Positions 5,242-6,721 of a DNA stretch of 6,721 nt are shown piece after piece. How positions within the stretch are numbered: the first letter of the stretch is position 1; every line of letters starts with the position of its first letter. Position numbers and translations under genes: made by a program. Source of the DNA: Sphingomonas sp. CCH9-E2 (GTDB lineage Bacteria; Pseudomonadota; Alphaproteobacteria; Sphingomonadales; Sphingomonadaceae); contig NZ_LSJM01000008.1 in NCBI RefSeq assembly GCF_001557215.1, positions 1 through 6,721 on the forward strand, given 5' to 3'. The notes beneath the pieces were generated by a model. It ran no database searches and was not told the origin of the DNA. It was given only the letters and a program-made list of their open reading frames with translations.

Positions 5242-5706
5242 ATGCACTATCTCCACACCATGATCCGGGTGACCGACCCGGACGCCTCGATCCGCTTCTT
5301 CGAACTGCTCGGCCTCAAGGAAACCCGGCGGATGGAGAGCGAAAAAGGCCGCTTCACGCTGATCTTCATGGCCGCGCCGGGCGACATAGCCGCCGACACG
5401 TCCGAGCGCGACGGCCGTCCGCGTGCCGAGGTGGAGCTCACCTATAACTGGCCGCCCGAGGATGGCAGCCCCGCCGAAACCTATACCGGCGGCCGCAATT
5501 TCGGGCATCTCGCCTATCGCGTCGAGAATATCTATGAAACCTGCCAGCGGCTGATGGACGCCGGCGTGACGATCAACCGCCCTCCGCGCGATGGGCATAT
5601 GGCGTTCGTGCGCAGCCCGGACGGCATCTCGGTCGAGCTGCTGCAGGACGGCCATCTCGAACCCGCCGAACCCTGGGCGTCGATGCCCAATACCGGAGCC
5701 TGGTAA
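5242..5706 (+). CDS. gloA: Lactoylglutathione lyase (glyoxalase I)
   Basis: A 154-residue cytoplasmic VOC-fold enzyme that isomerises the hemithioacetal of methylglyoxal and glutathione to S-lactoylglutathione. The start [10 protein letters not shown] aligns with the E. coli GloA start. The four metal ligands are all present: His5, Glu65 (VELTYNW), His89 (FGHLAY) and Glu132 (ISVELLQ). Compared with E. coli GloA (135 residues) it has extra residues in the loop at about 46-62 ([16 protein letters not shown]) and a shorter loop at about 112-119; the longer C-terminal tail ends [12 protein letters not shown]. Short subunits of this kind in proteobacteria are usually nickel-activated, but metal preference cannot be read with certainty. 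AGGGA lies 6 bases before the ATG. It is the first gene of a two-gene unit with gloB, and the start of gloB shares the last base of its stop codon. Confidence 0.95.
   Translation: MHYLHTMIRVTDPDASIRFFELLGLKETRRMESEKGRFTLIFMAAPGDIAADTSERDGRPRAEVELTYNWPPEDGSPAETYTGGRNFGHLAYRVENIYETCQRLMDAGVTINRPPRDGHMAFVRSPDGISVELLQDGHLEPAEPWASMPNTGAW
5695..5698 (+). promoter_or_regulatory. gloB ribosome binding site inside the end of gloA
   Basis: GGAG lies 7 bases before the gloB ATG at 5706, within the last codons of gloA. It fixes the gloB start and means ribosomes finishing gloA terminate exactly on the gloB initiation region, supporting coupled synthesis. Confidence 0.75.
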
Positions 5707-6437
5707 TGGGAATCGAGGTCGTCCGGATCCCCGCGCTCAGCGACAATTATATCTGGCTCGCGCATGACGCCGCTTCGGGGGAGACGATCGTCGTCGACCC
5801 TGCCGTGGCGGAGCCCGTGCTGGAGGCTACCGCAGCGCGCGGCTGGACGATCTCGGCGATCTGGAACACCCACTGGCACCCCGACCACACCGGCGGGAAT
5901 GCCGCGATCAAGGCCGCGACCGGTTGCACCGTCATCGCCCCCGCCGCCGAAGCCGCGAAGATCCCAACCGCAGACCGGCTGGTGGCGGAGGGCGACACGG
6001 TGACGCTTGGCGCGCTCCAGGCGGCGGTGATCGACGTCCCCGCCCACACCGCCGGCCATATCGCCTATCATCTGCCCGAAGCGGGAATCGTCTTCGTCGG
6101 CGACACGCTGTTCGCGATGGGCTGTGGCCGTCTGTTCGAAGGGACGGCGGCACAGATGTTCGCGAATATGCAGCGCCTCGCCGCGCTGCCCGGCGAGACA
6201 ACCGTCTATTGCGCGCACGAATATACCCAGTCGAATGGCCGCTACGCGCTGGTCGCCGAGCCGGACAATGATGCGCTGGTCGCGCGGATGGCTGAGGTCG
6301 ATGCGATGCGCGCGCAGGGGCTGCCCACGGTGCCAACCACGATCGCACTCGAACGCGCGACCAACCCCTTCATGCGCGCTGCGTCGGTCGAAGAACTGGC
6401 GGAGCGCCGAGCGGCGAAGGACAACTTCCGCGGCTAA
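5706..6437 (+). CDS. gloB: Hydroxyacylglutathione hydrolase (glyoxalase II)
   Basis: A 243-residue metallo-beta-lactamase-fold thioesterase that hydrolyses S-lactoylglutathione to D-lactate and free glutathione, completing the glyoxalase pathway begun by gloA. The di-metal site is complete: THWHPDH gives His56, His58, Asp60 and His61; His114 (PAHTAGH), the bridging Asp133 (VGDTLF) and His171 (CAHEYT) supply the rest. The N-terminal lines IPALSDNYIWLAHD and the C-terminal helical glutathione-binding domain, ending in ERRAAKDNFRG with the conserved R-x-x-K-D-x-F pattern, are typical of true GloB rather than of other beta-lactamase-fold hydrolases. The length is standard for the family. The TAATG overlap with gloA and the GGAG inside gloA indicate translational coupling. 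Its 3' end overlaps the stop of the convergent DedA gene by 4 bases. Confidence 0.96.
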   Translation: MGIEVVRIPALSDNYIWLAHDAASGETIVVDPAVAEPVLEATAARGWTISAIWNTHWHPDHTGGNAAIKAATGCTVIAPAAEAAKIPTADRLVAEGDTVTLGALQAAVIDVPAHTAGHIAYHLPEAGIVFVGDTLFAMGCGRLFEGTAAQMFANMQRLAALPGETTVYCAHEYTQSNGRYALVAEPDNDALVARMAEVDAMRAQGLPTVPTTIALERATNPFMRAASVEELAERRAAKDNFRG

Positions 6438-6721
6438 CCCACCCGCCGCTTCCACGTCACCACGCGATAGGCCCACACCACCACTACCGCAGCCGTGGTG
6501 AGAATCGCGACCGGGCCGACATAGACCTGCAGCTCCTCGAACCGCGACCCCAGCAGCAGTCCCGCATAGGCCAGCACCGCATTCCAGATCGCGCTCCCGA
6601 CGAATGTCGCGAGCAGGAAGCGCGGCATCCCCATCTTCGCCATGCCGGCGGGCAGCGAGATCATCGTGCGAAACGTCGGCAGGAAGCGGAAGAAGAACAC
6701 CACCCACAGCCCGTGGCGGTT
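6434..6721 (-). CDS. DedA-family membrane protein, C-terminal fragment
   Basis: The frame runs in from the right edge without a start, so only the last 95 codons of a gene of roughly 200 codons are visible. DedA/VTT-domain proteins are inner-membrane proteins of the broad LeuT-like set; members have been implicated in undecaprenyl-phosphate or phospholipid flipping and in proton-motive-force homeostasis. The visible part includes the family hallmark FFFRFLPTFRTMISLPAGMAKM read across two short segments, with the two arginines of R-F-x-P-x-x-R that are essential in E. coli YqjA/YghB. Two hydrophobic helices follow (FLLATFVGSAIWNAVLAYAG and VGPVAILTTAAVVVVWAYRV) and a basic tail, WKRRVG. Thr-Phe replaces the more common Gly-x between Pro and Arg. 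It converges on gloB, the stop codons overlapping in CTAA (6434-6437). Which DedA paralogue this is cannot be told. Confidence 0.9.
   Translation of the reverse strand, partial: NRHGLWVVFFFRFLPTFRTMISLPAGMAKMGMPRFLLATFVGSAIWNAVLAYAGLLLGSRFEELQVYVGPVAILTTAAVVVVWAYRVVTWKRRVG

Noticed and set aside
5532..6707. A 391-codon minus-strand frame opposite gloA and gloB, overlapping the DedA gene.
   Set aside because: It lies antisense to two complete glyoxalase enzymes and out of frame with the recognisable DedA sequence.

Overview
The window reads as an ordinary chromosomal stretch of a GC-rich alphaproteobacterium, most likely a sphingomonad (Sphingomonas or a relative). This rests on base composition, family-level resemblance of the proteins, and a promoter matching the alphaproteobacterial EcfG general-stress consensus. 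No search was possible, so the genus is an inference. Genes are tightly packed and the longest gap is about 130 bases. I see no rRNA, tRNA, CRISPR array, insertion sequence or phage gene.

Layout, left to right. The 3' end of an M20-type amidohydrolase (+) is followed by a perfect 11-bp hairpin. This hairpin sits between its stop codon and that of a convergent 78-residue acidic, hydrophilic protein (-), which has a GGAAC-N17-CGTT promoter. Next is a strong hairpin terminator for a seven-helix Bax inhibitor-1/YccA-type membrane protein (-). A 131-bp divergent spacer then leads to thpR (+), an RNA 2',3'-cyclic phosphodiesterase. Convergent to thpR lie sodC (-), a Cu,Zn superoxide dismutase lipoprotein, and, upstream of it on the same strand, xerC (-), a chromosome dimer resolution recombinase.

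Right half, nearly all on +. An ABHD10-like serine hydrolase overlaps the start of a TPR-type protein (ATGA). After 53 bases comes gloA, whose stop codon shares a base with the gloB start (TAATG). The window closes with the C-terminal part of a DedA-family membrane protein (-), whose stop overlaps that of gloB by 4 bases.

Functional reading. gloA and gloB form the complete two-step glutathione-dependent methylglyoxal detoxification pathway. sodC removes superoxide in the envelope, the small acidic protein is probably stress-induced, and the BI-1 and DedA proteins belong to envelope/ion-homeostasis families. The loose theme is stress and envelope housekeeping, but most of these are core genes. 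I found no convincing new multi-gene system. The most interesting signals are small: the EcfG-type promoter on the unknown small protein, a two-copy palindromic element with a compensatory base-pair change, a hairpin that could cover the gloA ribosome binding site, and the coupled ABHD10-like/TPR gene pair.
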